This document shows, one piece after another, positions 40,802 to 49,512 of a DNA stretch of 64,000 bases. The stretch lies in NCBI RefSeq assembly GCF_021172165.1, contig NZ_CP089096.1, forward strand, positions 682,001 through 746,000. Direction: 5' to 3'. The stretch comes from Flavobacterium channae (GTDB lineage: Bacteria > Bacteroidota > Bacteroidia > Flavobacteriales > Flavobacteriaceae). The notes beneath the pieces were generated by a model. The model did not search any database and had not been told where the DNA came from. It saw only the letters and a program-made list of their open reading frames with translations. Position numbers and translations under genes: made by a program. Each line of letters starts with the position of its first letter. Within the stretch, counting starts at the first letter, position 1.

Positions 40802-42400
40802 ATGAAAAATTTTTTAATCGTGTTTTTGATGATTTTTTTTCAATCATCAATAGCACAAAGCACCTTTGAATACGATGTGGTGCTAACTCCAGTTTCCATT
40901 TCGGGATTGCCTGGTTTGCATTCGTATGCTTTTGCGCAGCACAATGGAAAATGGTTAATTATTGGAGGTAGAAAAGACGGAGTTCACGCTCGTCAGCCTT
41001 TTAATGCGTTTCCAGATGCACAAAATAATACGACTATTTATGTTGTAGATGTTGCAACCCAACAATCATGGACTGCTTCTGTAAATGTGCTTCCTATGGG
41101 ATTGAAAGAGCAATTGCAATCAACAAATATGAATTTTTATCAAGATGGTGATGCATTGTTTATTGTTGGTGGTTATGCTTATTCAACAACGGCTGCCGAT
41201 CATAAAACGTTTAATAATTTAACGTCGGTTGATGTGCCTAATTTGATAAATGCTATTATTGCAGGAACTCCAATTACATCTTATTTCAAACAAATTGCAA
41301 ATGATGTTTTTGCGATTACAGGAGGACAATTAGGTAAAATTGGTAATACCTTTTATTTGGTTGGAGGTCATCGTTTTGATGGAAGATACAATCCAATGAA
41401 CAATCCAACGTTTACGCAGGCTTATTCTAATGCCATTCGTAAATTTACGATTGATAATTCGGGTAGTACATTGAGTTATGCAAATTATGAAGAAGTTTCA
41501 GATGCAGTTCATTTGCACCGACGCGATTATAATTTGTTACCTCAGGTTTTTCCAAACGGAGAATTGGGTTATACCATTTCATCTGGCGTGTTTCAAATAG
41601 CTGTTGATTTGCCTTTTTTATATCCTGTTGATATTAAAGCCGGTGGTTATTTTCCGCAAACACAGTTTAACCAATATTTGAGTAATTATCACAGCGGAAA
41701 AGCTTGTTTGTACGACGCTACCAATAACAGAATGCACAATTTATTTTTTGGTGGTATGAGTCAGTATTATTATTCAGGCGGAACATTAGTTCAAGATAAT
41801 ACAGTTCCTTTTGTGAGAACGATTAGTAGAACAACACGTTTAGCCGATGGTAGTTTGTTGGAATATCAATTCCCAGTTGAAATGCCAAATTTAAAAGGAG
41901 CTGGAGCCGAATTTATACCAAATGAAAGTTTACCACATTATTCAAACGAAGTGATTCAATTATCAAACATTTCAGATGACGAATTTGTTATTGGTCATTT
42001 ATTTGGAGGTATTCTAAGTTCATCTGCTTCTGCATTTACAGATAATCAAACGAGTTTAACAAGTGCAGATCCTACTGTTTATGAAGTGAAATTGGTTAAA
42101 AATACCGCATTAAGTTCACAACAAATAGATGGTAGTAATCCTTTTACATTAACAGTTTCACCAAATCCAGCATCAAATGATGTAGTGCGTATTCAGTTTG
42201 AAATGCCGTATTTATCTAAAGTTGATTATATAATTTCTACTTTAGATGGTAAAATTGTTGAAGAAGGAGAAATAGAAGATGTGAGAATGGGAACGAATGC
42301 AATGGACTTTAGTTTGGCTTCTGCTAAATCAAACATCGTAATAGTTACTTTTGTTTTTGATAATAAATTTTATATTTCTCAAAAAATCATAAAAAAGTAA
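40802..42400 (+). CDS. Kelch-like beta-propeller protein with T9SS sorting domain
   Basis: A 532-residue secreted protein. The signal peptide ends SSIAQ. Residues 22-430 contain kelch-like blades, for example KWLIIGGRKDGVHAR, DALFIVGGYAYST and NTFYLVGGHRFDGRYN, giving a beta-propeller with GG motifs. The last about 75 residues (455-532) are a type IX secretion C-terminal domain: LTVSPNPASNDVVRIQF...ISQKIIKK. It is therefore a cell-surface or secreted propeller, probably a binding or enzymatic scaffold. Its promoter is not clear. It is not obviously part of the GTAAC regulon, although it sits between regulated genes. Confidence 0.8.
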   Translation: MKNFLIVFLMIFFQSSIAQSTFEYDVVLTPVSISGLPGLHSYAFAQHNGKWLIIGGRKDGVHARQPFNAFPDAQNNTTIYVVDVATQQSWTASVNVLPMGLKEQLQSTNMNFYQDGDALFIVGGYAYSTTAADHKTFNNLTSVDVPNLINAIIAGTPITSYFKQIANDVFAITGGQLGKIGNTFYLVGGHRFDGRYNPMNNPTFTQAYSNAIRKFTIDNSGSTLSYANYEEVSDAVHLHRRDYNLLPQVFPNGELGYTISSGVFQIAVDLPFLYPVDIKAGGYFPQTQFNQYLSNYHSGKACLYDATNNRMHNLFFGGMSQYYYSGGTLVQDNTVPFVRTISRTTRLADGSLLEYQFPVEMPNLKGAGAEFIPNESLPHYSNEVIQLSNISDDEFVIGHLFGGILSSSASAFTDNQTSLTSADPTVYEVKLVKNTALSSQQIDGSNPFTLTVSPNPASNDVVRIQFEMPYLSKVDYIISTLDGKIVEEGEIEDVRMGTNAMDFSLASAKSNIVIVTFVFDNKFYISQKIIKK

Positions 42401-42448
42401 TTACTATTAAATTAATAAAAAATTAAGAGTACTATTTATAAAATTATG

Positions 42449-42456
42449 TATATTTG
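42449..42456 (+). promoter_or_regulatory. -7 promoter box for the small Cys-rich protein gene
   Basis: TATATTTG is an exact consensus, about 52 nt upstream of the ATG at 42509. No GTAAC-N4-GTTAC site lies at the 21-22 nt distance, so this gene seems outside that regulon. Confidence 0.5.
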
Positions 42457-42508
42457 TGATAGTACGTAACAAACAAAAAGAATAAATAACAATTTAAAAA
42501 ATACAAAA

Positions 42509-42715
42509 ATGAAAAAATTAGTTTCTATCATGGCAGTTGCTGCTTTTATGTTATCAATGAATGTTAATGCTCAAGAGCCAAAACAAAAAGCAAAAAAAGA
42601 AACAGCTAAAACTGAAAAATCTTGTTCAACTTCAGATAAAAAATCTTGTGGTTCAGAAGGAAAATCAGGAGGATGTTGTTCTTCTAAAAAATCAACTGAG
42701 AAAAAAGCTGAATAA
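42509..42715 (+). CDS. Small secreted Lys/Cys-rich protein
   Basis: A 68-residue protein with a signal peptide (MKKLVSIMAVAAFMLSMNVNA). The mature 46 residues are Lys/Ser/Thr-rich with four cysteines (C39, C47, C56, C57): SCSTSDKKSC and GGCCSSKK. The vicinal CC and lack of acidic bulk could suit soft-metal or thiol chemistry; this is inference. It has its own promoter and a strong terminator and lies just upstream of the efflux operon. The alternate-frame reading of this region is not coding. No named family is recognised. Confidence 0.65.
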   Translation: MKKLVSIMAVAAFMLSMNVNAQEPKQKAKKETAKTEKSCSTSDKKSCGSEGKSGGCCSSKKSTEKKAE

Positions 42716-42736
42716 TTTTATTCTAAATACTTTTAA

Positions 42737-42766
42737 AACGCCTCGAATGTTCGAGGCGTTTTTTTA
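42737..42766 (+). terminator. Terminator of the small Cys-rich gene
   Basis: Eleven-base arms AACGCCTCGAA (42737-42747) and TTCGAGGCGTT (42750-42760) with a T-run. Confidence 0.9.
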
Positions 42767-42896
42767 TGTAACAAAAGTAGCTGATGATTTTTTTAAGGGT
42801 CACTAATTTTGTTTTGTGACTTCAACAAGAGTAGTTACTTGTTTTTAGTTTTTATTGGTTAGAAAAAGAGTGCCTGTTGGTGCTCTTTTTTGTTAT

Positions 42897-42962
42897 GTAA
42901 CAATTGTCACAAGGCTATGTAACTCATGTTACCGACTACCTTTTTTTGCGAATGTACATTTG
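42897..42962 (+). promoter_or_regulatory. Double GTAAC-type operator plus -7 box for the efflux operon
   Basis: Site 1: GTAACAATTGTCAC (42897-42910), one mismatch. Site 2: GTAACTCATGTTAC (42919-42932), perfect outer arms. Their centres are 22 bp apart, two helical turns. TACATTTG (42955-42962) is the -7 box, 22 nt after site 2. This equals the spacing at 40095 (22) and 40365 (21). The transcript start would be near 42967, a 24-nt leader to the TolC ATG. A Crp/Fnr-family activator is inferred from the geometry. Confidence 0.65.
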
Positions 42963-42990
42963 TAACGTAAAATAAGAATAAAACAAAACT

Positions 42991-44298
42991 ATGAAGAAAG
43001 TTAACTTATTAATCGTATTTGGAATGGTATCATCGATGCTTCAGGCACAAGATACTTTATCGATTTCAAAAAATGATTTATTACAAAAAGTAACAGAAAA
43101 CAATCTGCAAATTAAGGTTGCTGAAAAATCATTTCAATCGGCTAAGGCAGATTATCGCCAATCAAATGCGCTTTTCTTGCCTAATGTTAATGTATCGCAT
43201 ACAGGAATTTTAACTACAAATCCATTGATGGCTTTTGGTTCTAAACTAAATCAAGAAATTTTAACAGCATCTGATTTTAATCCAGCATTATTAAATGATC
43301 CTGATAGAACTCAAAATTTTGCAACCAAAATAGAAGTACAACAACCCTTAATCAATTTAGATGGTTTGTATGGAAGACAAGCGGCTAAAGCTAAAATGGA
43401 TGCATTTCAATTGCAAACTGAAAGAACCAAAGAATACTTAGAATTAGAAGTTTCAAAAGCATACATGCAATTACAATTGGCTTATAAAGCAGTTCAAGTC
43501 TTAGAAAAAGCAAATGAAACGGCACAAGGGAATTTGAAATTAGTAGACAACTATTTTAAAAACGGAATGTTGCAAAAAACCGATTTGTTAAATGTGCAAG
43601 TTCGTGTAAATGAAATTTCAAATCAATTGCAGTATGCGAAATCAAATGTGCAAAATGCTTCAGATTATTTAGCTTTTTTATTGAATGAAGATATGAAAGG
43701 TAAAACCTATAAACCTTCAGAAAGTTTAGATAATGTTATTGCTATTGAAGCTATTAATCCAACTATTTCGGATTCTAGAAAAGATATTCAAGCAATGCAA
43801 AAATCTTCTGAAGCCTATAAAAAAATGTTTCAATCATCTAAGTTCGGTTTTTTACCAAGATTAAATGCTTTTGGAAGTTACGAATTGTACGATCAACATA
43901 TTTTTCAAACTTCAGCAAAAGGATATGTTGTAGGAGCACAATTATCTTGGAATGTTTTTGATGGTTATAAAAACATTGGGAAAACTCAAAAAGCAAAAGC
44001 TGATTTTGAAAAAGCTGAAATTGAAACAGAACAATACAAAAAACAAAGTCAGTTAGAATTAAATAAAACCAATCGCCAATTAGTAGATGCTGAAAACAAA
44101 GTGAATTTATCACAATTGGCATTTGAGCAATCACAAGAAGCGTTTAGAATTCGTCAAAACAGATTCAAACAAGGATTAGAAAAAACAACCGATTTATTAA
44201 TGGCTGAAACGCAAATGGCGCAAAAAGAATTAGAGCATTTACAAGCGGTTTTTGAATACAACTTTACAAAACAATACTTACAATTTTTAACTAAATAA
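42991..44298 (+). CDS. TolC family outer-membrane efflux protein
   Basis: A 435-residue exported protein (signal peptide ending LQAQ). It has the TolC/OEP plan: two long helical repeats (for example SFQSAKADYRQSNALFLPNV and LVDNYFKNGMLQKTDLLNVQVRV), with beta strands (GAQLSWNVFDGYKN) and a long C-terminal coiled-coil helix. It forms the outer-membrane exit duct of tripartite efflux. It is the first gene of the operon with a periplasmic adaptor and RND pump, spaced 48 and 35 nt apart, and a DUF2892 gene, behind a double operator. The substrate is unknown; toxic thiol, metal or organic compounds are candidates. Confidence 0.88.
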   Translation: MKKVNLLIVFGMVSSMLQAQDTLSISKNDLLQKVTENNLQIKVAEKSFQSAKADYRQSNALFLPNVNVSHTGILTTNPLMAFGSKLNQEILTASDFNPALLNDPDRTQNFATKIEVQQPLINLDGLYGRQAAKAKMDAFQLQTERTKEYLELEVSKAYMQLQLAYKAVQVLEKANETAQGNLKLVDNYFKNGMLQKTDLLNVQVRVNEISNQLQYAKSNVQNASDYLAFLLNEDMKGKTYKPSESLDNVIAIEAINPTISDSRKDIQAMQKSSEAYKKMFQSSKFGFLPRLNAFGSYELYDQHIFQTSAKGYVVGAQLSWNVFDGYKNIGKTQKAKADFEKAEIETEQYKKQSQLELNKTNRQLVDAENKVNLSQLAFEQSQEAFRIRQNRFKQGLEKTTDLLMAETQMAQKELEHLQAVFEYNFTKQYLQFLTK

Positions 44299-44346
44299 AT
44301 CTCAAGAACAAGTTCAATTACAAGTTCAAACTCAAAACTAAATAAT

Positions 44347-45429
44347 ATGAAGAAGATACTAACAATACTAACTATTTCATCTCTAATCTTTACATCTTGT
44401 GGAGGTGATCAAAAAGAAAATGTAACTAATTTACCTGCAATTCCAGTAAAAGTAGCGGGTAATTCAGGTAATTCAAATAGTCCGTATGTAACGGCAAGTG
44501 GAAAAATAGAATCCGAAAATAGTGCTAATTTAAGTACTAGAATGATGGGTTATGTAACTAAAGTGAATGTAAAAGTGGGACAAAATGTTTCGGCTGGACA
44601 ACTTTTGGTAAGCATAAACAATACCGATTTACAAGCCAAAAAAGCTCAAGTTGATGCTTCTATTACACAAGCAACAGCAGCTTATAATAATGCTAAAAAA
44701 GATTACGATCGTTTTGTGAATTTGTTTGCACAACAATCGGCTTCACAAAAAGAGCTAGACGATATGACTGCACGTTATGAAATGGCTAAAGCGGGTTTAG
44801 AAGCAGTCAAACAAATGCGTAATGAAGTGATGGCGCAGTTTTCTTATTCCAACATTACAGCGCCATTTTCTGGGACAGTAACAAATACATTTGTAAAAGA
44901 AGGCGATATGGCAAACCCAGGAATGCCTTTAGTAAGTATCGAAGGAGCTTCAAGATTACAAGTAACAGCAATGGTTTCGGAAAGCGATATTTCGAATGTG
45001 AAAAGCGGAATGCCTGTAAAAATCAACGTTAAATCCTTAAATAAAGAAGTAGCAGGAAAAGTTTCTGAAGTGAGTTTGTCAGCAAAAAACACAGGTGGAC
45101 AATATTTGGTAAAAGTAACTTTAGATAAAATGGATAAAGAAATTTTATCAGGAATGTTTGTAAATGTTCAATTTCCAACAGCTAAAAAAGAAACAACTAC
45201 TATAAAATCTGATGTGGTAATGATTCCAGAATATGCTTTAGTAAAAGAAGGACAATTAACCGGTGTTTATACTGTAGGAAGTGGTAATGTAGCAATTTTA
45301 AGATGGTTGCGAATTGGAAAAACATTCGGTAGCCAAGTTGAAGTTTTATCAGGTTTATCTGCAAACGAACAATACATTATTTCAGCGGATGGAAAATTAT
45401 TTAACGGAGCAAAGGTTATTGTTCAGTAA
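44347..45429 (+). CDS. Efflux RND periplasmic adaptor (membrane-fusion lipoprotein)
   Basis: A 360-residue lipoprotein adaptor (leader MKKILTILTISSLIFTSC, Cys18). The domains in order are: a barrel-sandwich/lipoyl part (YVTASGKIESENSANLSTRM and VGQNVSAGQLLVSINNTDL), a helical hairpin (about 100-165: KAQVDASITQATAAYNNAKKDY), a beta-barrel (SNITAPFSGTVTNTFVKEGD) and a membrane-proximal end (VMIPEYALVKEGQLTGVYTV). It links the RND pump to TolC. It lies between the two genes in the same operon and is translated with them. Confidence 0.92.
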   Translation: MKKILTILTISSLIFTSCGGDQKENVTNLPAIPVKVAGNSGNSNSPYVTASGKIESENSANLSTRMMGYVTKVNVKVGQNVSAGQLLVSINNTDLQAKKAQVDASITQATAAYNNAKKDYDRFVNLFAQQSASQKELDDMTARYEMAKAGLEAVKQMRNEVMAQFSYSNITAPFSGTVTNTFVKEGDMANPGMPLVSIEGASRLQVTAMVSESDISNVKSGMPVKINVKSLNKEVAGKVSEVSLSAKNTGGQYLVKVTLDKMDKEILSGMFVNVQFPTAKKETTTIKSDVVMIPEYALVKEGQLTGVYTVGSGNVAILRWLRIGKTFGSQVEVLSGLSANEQYIISADGKLFNGAKVIVQ

Positions 45430-45464
45430 TCAGTGTTCAGTTTTAAACTATTAAACTTAAAAAA

Positions 45465-48400
45465 ATGCAAGAAGGTATTTCAGGTAAAATAGCCAATTTC
45501 TTTATCAACTCTAAACTAACCATTTTATTAATGGTAGCGTTGATGATAATTGGAGTATATAGTTCGTTCTTAATTCCAAGAGAAGAAGAACCGCAGATAA
45601 ATGTTCCTATGGCCGATGTTATGGTCATGTATCCTGGTGCAAGTCCATCAGAGATTGAAAGTAGAGTTGTAAAACCTTTAGAGAAAATCATTGGTAATAT
45701 AAAAGGAGTAGAACATATTCATAGTATGGCTATGAACGGCTATTCGATGATGGTAGTGCAATTTTATGTAGGTGAAAACAGTGAGGATTCGTATGTAAAA
45801 TTATACGATGAATTAATGAAACATCGTGATATGTTTCCTCAAGGAGTAATGCAACCAGTTGTAAAAACGCGTTCTATTGATGATGTTCCAATGTTAGGAT
45901 TAACACTTTGGAGTGAAAAATATGATGATTTCCAATTACGTCAAATTGCAGAAGAAGTTACTTCGGAAGTTGAAAAGGTAAAAGACGTTGCGATTACGAA
46001 AGAAATTGGAGGAAGAACGCGCGAGCTAAAAGTAGTTTTAGATAAAGATAAAATGGCTGAAAACGGTGTGGATGCGTTAAGCATTATGCAAATGATTCAA
46101 GCCAATAACGGAAGTTCACAATCGGGTAGTTTTGTGCAAAATGATGCGGAATATTTAGTAACTACGGGTAAGTTTTTATCAACTTCAGAAGATGTAGAAA
46201 ACTTGGTAGTAGGTGTAAATAACAACATGCCAGTTTACTTAAAACAAGTAGCGGCTATTCAAGACGGACCTCAAACACCTAAAAATTATGTATCTTTTGG
46301 ATATGGAAAAGCAAATGAGAAATTCTCCAAATTCAATTCGGAATATCCTGCTGTTACCATTTCGGTAGCAAAAGTAAAAGGTGCCGATGCGATGCAGATT
46401 TCAGAGAAAATAATTACTAAGGTAGAAAGCTTAAAGAAAAATTTAATTCCCGAAGATGTACATGTTGAAGTTTCCAGAAACTATGGAGAAACAGCATCTC
46501 ACAAAGTAGGAGAGTTGTTATTACATTTAGGTGTTGCTATTATTGCGGTAACGGTTTTGGTAATGTTAGCCATGGGTTGGAGAGGCGGATTAGTGGTCTT
46601 CTTCTCTGTTCCTTTGACCTTTGCTTTAACTTTATTTAGTTATTATTTATTAGGATATACGTTAAATAGAATCACGCTTTTTGCTTTGGTATTCGTAGTT
46701 GGTATTGTAGTCGACGACAGTATTATTATTGCCGAAAACATGCACCGTCATTTCAAAATGAAGCGACTGCCATTCAAACAAGCTGCCATTTATGCGATTA
46801 ACGAAGTTGGAAACCCAACAATTTTAGCAACGTTTACTGTAATTGCGGCTATCTTACCTATGGCTTTTGTTTCTGGAATGATGGGGCCTTACATGAGTCC
46901 AATGCCAATTGGAGCTTCTATTGCCATGATGTTATCATTGTTTGTAGCATTGACCGTTACACCATATTTGGGTTACCATTTATTACATGAAAAAGACGAG
47001 CAAGAACATAAAGAAGAACAAGTTTTGGAAACATCTTGGATTTATAAAATCTATAAAAAAGTAGAACAACCGCTTTTAGATAATTCTAAAAAACGTAATT
47101 TGATGTTCGTCGTTACCGTTGTTCTTTTATTGGGTTCCGTATTGATGTTCTTTACCAAATCTGTAGCTGTTAAAATGTTACCTTTTGATAATAAAAACGA
47201 ATTCCAAGTGGTAATTGATATGCCAGAAGGAACTACATTAGAAAGAACGGCTGCAGTTACTAAAGAAATTGCGCAATATCTTTCAACTGTTCCAGAAGTG
47301 GTGAACTATCAAAATTACATAGGAGCTTCTGCTCCGATAACCTTTAACGGTTTGGTACGTCATTACGATATGCGTGGTGGAAGCAACATGGCGGATATTC
47401 AAGTAAACTTACTACAAAAAGAAGATCGCGATTTACAAAGTCACGATATCGCAAAAGTAGTACGTCCAGAAGTGCAAAAAATTGCTAAAAAATATGGTGC
47501 GAATGTAAAAATTGTGGAAGTTCCACCTGGACCACCAGTTTTATCTACTTTAGTGGCGGAGGTTTACGGACCTGATTATGAAGAGCAAATTAAAGTAGCG
47601 AATCAAGTGAAAACCATTTTAGAAACTACTACAGATGTGGTTGATACCGATTGGATGGTAGAAGCGCCTCAAGTAGAATATAAATTAGAGGTGGATAGAG
47701 AAAAAGCCATGTTGAATGGAATTGCTCCGCAACAAGTTGTTGGTAATTTGACATATTTGTTAAGAGAAATGCCTGTTTCTAATTTGTATGATGAGCGTTC
47801 GAATAATCCAGTAGGTATTACATTATCGTTGGAAGATAAAGACAAAACTTCGATTGAAGATATTCAAAATTTGAAAATCAAAGGAAGTCGTGGTAACGTG
47901 GTTCCAGTGAGTGATTTGGTAAAAGTTACTACCGACACTTTACAAAATACGATTTATAGAAAAGATCAAAAACGAGTGGTATATGTTTTAGCCGATATGG
48001 CAGGAGCCTTAGAAAGTCCGGTATATGCAATTTTAGGAATGAATGAGAAGTTGGAAAAAATGCAATTACCAAAAGGCTATAATGTAAACGAATTGTATAT
48101 CGGTTCACCATCAGACGAAAGTAATTTTACTGTAAAATGGGATGGAGAATGGCAAATTACCTTAGAGGTGTTCCGTGATTTAGGAGCAGCGTTCTTAGTC
48201 GTAATTATTGTGATTTATATGTTGATTGTAGGTTGGTTCCAAAACTTCAAAACACCAATTGTAATGATGGTTGCGATTCCACTTTCTTTAGTTGGAATTG
48301 TATTAGGACATTGGATGTTAGGAGCGTTTTTTACTGCTACATCATTTATTGGAATGATTGCGTTGGCTGGAGTAATGGTACGAAATTCGGTCTTACTGAT

Positions 48401-48662
48401 TGACTTTATCGAAATCCGTTTGAACGATGGAATTCCGATCAAACAAGCTATCATTGAAGCGGGAGCCGTTAGAACAACCCCAATTTTATTAACGACTGGA
48501 GCAGTAGTAATCGGAGCCTCAATCATTTTGTTTGACCCAATTTTCCAAGGATTAGCGATTTCGTTAGTCGCAGGAGCGATTGTTTCAACATTACTGACAT
48601 TGATTGTAGTGCCATTGATTTACTATATCACGGAACGTAAAAAATGGGAGAAAAATAATTAA
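45465..48662 (+). CDS. RND efflux permease (HAE1/AcrB-like)
   Basis: A 1065-residue inner-membrane pump with the twelve-helix RND plan: TM1 about 18-36, TM2-6 about 353-510, and the second half about 545-1055 with the large periplasmic loops (40-350 and 575-900). The proton-relay acidic pair is D417-D418 in VGIVVDDSIIIAENM on TM4. Key adjacent motifs include YPGASPSEIE. The closest plan is HAE-type drug or organic export rather than heavy-metal CzcA, which carries extra acidic residues; this distinction is a judgement by eye. It follows the adaptor by 35 nt and precedes a DUF2892 gene by 35 nt. Confidence 0.88.
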   Translation: MQEGISGKIANFFINSKLTILLMVALMIIGVYSSFLIPREEEPQINVPMADVMVMYPGASPSEIESRVVKPLEKIIGNIKGVEHIHSMAMNGYSMMVVQFYVGENSEDSYVKLYDELMKHRDMFPQGVMQPVVKTRSIDDVPMLGLTLWSEKYDDFQLRQIAEEVTSEVEKVKDVAITKEIGGRTRELKVVLDKDKMAENGVDALSIMQMIQANNGSSQSGSFVQNDAEYLVTTGKFLSTSEDVENLVVGVNNNMPVYLKQVAAIQDGPQTPKNYVSFGYGKANEKFSKFNSEYPAVTISVAKVKGADAMQISEKIITKVESLKKNLIPEDVHVEVSRNYGETASHKVGELLLHLGVAIIAVTVLVMLAMGWRGGLVVFFSVPLTFALTLFSYYLLGYTLNRITLFALVFVVGIVVDDSIIIAENMHRHFKMKRLPFKQAAIYAINEVGNPTILATFTVIAAILPMAFVSGMMGPYMSPMPIGASIAMMLSLFVALTVTPYLGYHLLHEKDEQEHKEEQVLETSWIYKIYKKVEQPLLDNSKKRNLMFVVTVVLLLGSVLMFFTKSVAVKMLPFDNKNEFQVVIDMPEGTTLERTAAVTKEIAQYLSTVPEVVNYQNYIGASAPITFNGLVRHYDMRGGSNMADIQVNLLQKEDRDLQSHDIAKVVRPEVQKIAKKYGANVKIVEVPPGPPVLSTLVAEVYGPDYEEQIKVANQVKTILETTTDVVDTDWMVEAPQVEYKLEVDREKAMLNGIAPQQVVGNLTYLLREMPVSNLYDERSNNPVGITLSLEDKDKTSIEDIQNLKIKGSRGNVVPVSDLVKVTTDTLQNTIYRKDQKRVVYVLADMAGALESPVYAILGMNEKLEKMQLPKGYNVNELYIGSPSDESNFTVKWDGEWQITLEVFRDLGAAFLVVIIVIYMLIVGWFQNFKTPIVMMVAIPLSLVGIVLGHWMLGAFFTATSFIGMIALAGVMVRNSVLLIDFIEIRLNDGIPIKQAIIEAGAVRTTPILLTTGAVVIGASIILFDPIFQGLAISLVAGAIVSTLLTLIVVPLIYYITERKKWEKNN

Positions 48663-48697
48663 ATAATTAACCGATTTAGTTTAAAATAAATAATAGT

Positions 48698-48886
48698 ATG
48701 ATAAACAGATTAATAAGAGCAATTGCAGGAACATTTATTATTTTAAGTGTTCTTTTAGGAATGTATGTCAACGAAAATTGGTATTGGTTTACTATTTTCG
48801 TGGGAGCTAATTTACTTCAATCTTCATTTACTAAATGGTGTTTAATGGAAGATGTTTTAAGAAAAGTTTTTAAAATTCAAGATTAA
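48698..48886 (+). CDS. DUF2892 family (YgaP-like) membrane protein
   Basis: A 62-residue protein with two hydrophobic helices (about 8-22 and 30-50): IRAIAGTFIILSVLLGMYV and NENWYWFTIFVGANLLQSS, followed by FTKWCLMEDVLRKVF. It matches DUF2892, the membrane part fused to rhodanese in YgaP and found as stand-alone genes in Bacteroidetes. The conserved N-terminal R and the WC pair are present. Its position after the RND gene (35 nt) places it in the same operon. With DUF6132 in the same regulon, a link to sulfane-sulfur or thiol stress is an inference. Confidence 0.8.
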   Translation: MINRLIRAIAGTFIILSVLLGMYVNENWYWFTIFVGANLLQSSFTKWCLMEDVLRKVFKIQD

Positions 48887-48935
48887 TGAAATACTATTTT
48901 TCATAATTTAGCGTTAACAAACAAAACAATGAATT

Positions 48936-49382
48936 ATGAAAAAACTTAAATTAATTTCAATTTTATCATTGCTATTCATACTGAACGTAGCGTCGATGTG
49001 TAGTGATGATGACGATACTTCAAGTCAAGTATCAAATCCTACAGAAATCGCTTCTACTTTAGCCGATGGGCAGTGGATTGTGACTTTATACAAAGAGAAT
49101 GATGTAGTTCAAACTAGTAATTACTCAGGTTATAATTTTACGTTTGGAACTGATAGTGCTTTATCTGCTACTAATGGAACTACAACACAATCGGGTGATT
49201 GGAGTACTTACGCCGATAGTGGTTACACTAAGTTAGATATGATGTTTACTGCTCTTGACGGTCCCTTTGAAGAAATTAGCGAAGATTGGAATGTGATTTC
49301 TAGAACCGCTACTAAAATCGAATTAAAGCACGTAAGTGGTGGTGATGGTAGTATTGATTATCTTACTTTAGAAAAAGATTAA
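48936..49382 (+). CDS. Hypothetical lipoprotein, lipocalin-like
   Basis: A 148-residue lipoprotein with leader MKKLKLISILSLLFILNVASMC. The cysteine (residue 22) fits a lipobox, though Met before Cys is non-standard. An acidic tail (SDDDDTSSQ) follows, then a beta-rich domain with GQWIVTLYKENDVVQTSNYSGYNFTFG, ending KIELKHVSGG. The G-x-W start and alternating strands suggest a small lipocalin-like barrel. The ligand is unknown. A near-consensus TAATTTAG lies upstream. A strong terminator ends it. Confidence 0.65.
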   Translation: MKKLKLISILSLLFILNVASMCSDDDDTSSQVSNPTEIASTLADGQWIVTLYKENDVVQTSNYSGYNFTFGTDSALSATNGTTTQSGDWSTYADSGYTKLDMMFTALDGPFEEISEDWNVISRTATKIELKHVSGGDGSIDYLTLEKD

Positions 49383-49402
49383 AATCACTAAAGTATAATA
49401 AA

Positions 49403-49432
49403 AAAACCAGCTATAAAAAGCTGGTTTTTTTA
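49403..49432 (+). terminator. Terminator of the lipoprotein gene
   Basis: Ten-base arms AAAACCAGCT (49403-49412) and AGCTGGTTTT (49419-49428), followed by a T-run. Confidence 0.9.
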
Positions 49433-49457
49433 TTTAAAACAAACCCATTTTCTCACT

Positions 49458-49487
49458 TTGCAACTTTATAACTTTATCTTATCTTTG
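49458..49487 (+). promoter_or_regulatory. ffh promoter TTG-N19-TATCTTTG
   Basis: TTG at 49458-49460 and TATCTTTG at 49480-49487 are separated by exactly 19 nt. This is the canonical Bacteroidetes primary-sigma promoter, 25 nt upstream of the ATG. Confidence 0.8.
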
Positions 49488-49512
49488 CACTTCATTAAAC
49501 AAAAACAGAAAC

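Noticed and set aside
42449..42508. GTAACAAACAAA in the leader of the small Cys-rich gene as a regulon site
   Set aside because: Only the left half matches, and it lies downstream of the -7 box, not upstream. It lacks the palindrome and the fixed spacing.
42561..42806. Plus-strand ORF of 81 codons overlapping the small Cys-rich gene
   Set aside because: It is the other frame of the Lys-rich coding sequence, runs through the terminator at 42737-42766 and has no signal or family. The 42509-42715 frame has a proper leader.
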